Source: Desulfomicrobium apsheronum
GTDB lineage: Bacteria; Desulfobacterota; Desulfovibrionia; Desulfovibrionales; Desulfomicrobiaceae
Assembly: GCF_900114115.1 (NCBI RefSeq)
Contig: NZ_FORX01000004.1
Span: 124,001 to 188,000 of the forward strand
Direction: 5' to 3'
Length of the DNA: 64,000 bases
The notes under the pieces were generated by a model that had not been told where the DNA came from, did not search any database, and saw nothing but the letters and a program-made list of their open reading frames with translations. Positions 63,576-64,000 of this stretch are shown piece by piece. Made by a program: the position numbers and the translations under genes. Numbering within the stretch: the first letter of the stretch is position 1; every line of letters starts with the position of its first letter.

Positions 63576-64000
63576 TCAGGCTACCGTGTCGGCGATGGAG
63601 AATATGGGCAGGTACATGCTGATGACCAGGCCACCAACGACCACGCCTAGGAAAACGATCATGATGGGCTCGATGAGGGAGGTCAGGGCGTCGACGGCCA
63701 CGTCAACCTCGTCATCGTAGAAATCCGCGATCTTCGAGAGCATGGAGTCGAGCGCGCCAGTGGTCTCGCCGATGGCGATCATGTGGATGACCATGGGCGG
63801 GAAGACGCCCGTGTCGTCCAGGGGCTCGGCCAGGCTCTGGCCCTCGGCGATGGATTTCTTGGCTTCGAGCACGCCTTTCTCGACGGTCTTGTTGCCCGAT
63901 GTGCGCGAAACGATGTCGAGCGCATTCAGGATCGGCACGCCGCTTGAGACCATGGTCGCCAGCGTCCGGCTGAACTTGGCCACGGCGGCCTTGCGCAACA
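63576..64000 (-). CDS. pilC: Type IV pilus / type II secretion inner-membrane protein PilC/GspF (3' part)
   Basis: The last ~141 residues of a PilC/GspF-family platform protein; the 5' part lies outside the window. FSRTLATMVSSGVPIL and PPMVIHMIAIGETTGALD are the family signature of the second GspF domain, and the C-terminal helix IEPIMIVFLGVVVGGLVISMY is present. It assembles pilin or pseudopilin at the inner membrane. Confidence 0.92.
   Translation of the reverse strand, partial: LRKAAVAKFSRTLATMVSSGVPILNALDIVSRTSGNKTVEKGVLEAKKSIAEGQSLAEPLDDTGVFPPMVIHMIAIGETTGALDSMLSKIADFYDDEVDVAVDALTSLIEPIMIVFLGVVVGGLVISMYLPIFSIADTVA

Overview
The window looks like a chromosomal segment of a Gram-negative, GC-rich, sulfate-reducer-type deltaproteobacterium (Desulfovibrionales; a Desulfomicrobium-like genome is my best guess). 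The basis is outer-membrane lipoproteins and LPS-type glycosyltransferases, the block psd-pssA-leuA-leuC-leuD-leuB, the block precorrin-2 dehydrogenase-CcsA/HemX-hemA, and a second EF-G. No tRNA, rRNA, CRISPR array, insertion sequence or prophage was seen.

Layout. 1-5283 holds an M23 cell-wall peptidase, a B12-binding radical SAM protein, a 58-residue zinc-ribbon protein, a TylF-like methyltransferase and a decayed HEPN/MNT nucleotidyltransferase pair. 5280-5529 is a probable frameshifted small exported protein. 5988-33067 is the unusual part: two giant tandem exported paralogues on the plus strand (1307 and 1290 aa) face a closely packed minus-strand run of 13 genes (32966 down to 14192). 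33262-37116 is the ybbP-ybbA ABC pair divergent from tesA. 37151-40634 holds a small operon with rluA, a MauE/DoxX-rhodanese pair and a nucleotidyltransferase pair. 40719-49759 holds EF-G2, the leucine genes and phosphatidylethanolamine synthesis. 49837-52366 holds two glycosyltransferases. 52506-56710 holds tetrapyrrole, cytochrome c assembly and tilS genes. The rest holds a PilZ protein, an AhpF-like reductase, a low-GC glycosyltransferase, a class IV aminotransferase, asd, metF and the end of pilC.

The candidate undescribed system is 5988-33067. The first five genes of the minus-strand run encode a VWA protein, an ABC ATPase, an FtsX-type permease, a SUMF1/PvdO-fold protein and a glycine-zipper lipoprotein. 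These match the parts of the TagQRST/PpkA-VWA signalling module known from type VI secretion, but there is no kinase, phosphatase or T6SS gene here. The run continues into a second lipoprotein, an S41 peptidase, a beta-propeller lipoprotein and five further proteins. Three of those five, and both giant plus-strand proteins, carry the same ~75-residue domain just after the signal peptide (core LTVRAL). I do not recognise it. This shared domain, and a palindromic ATTGCAAT site at or near all three candidate promoters, suggest that the plus- and minus-strand genes form one envelope system. Its function is unknown.
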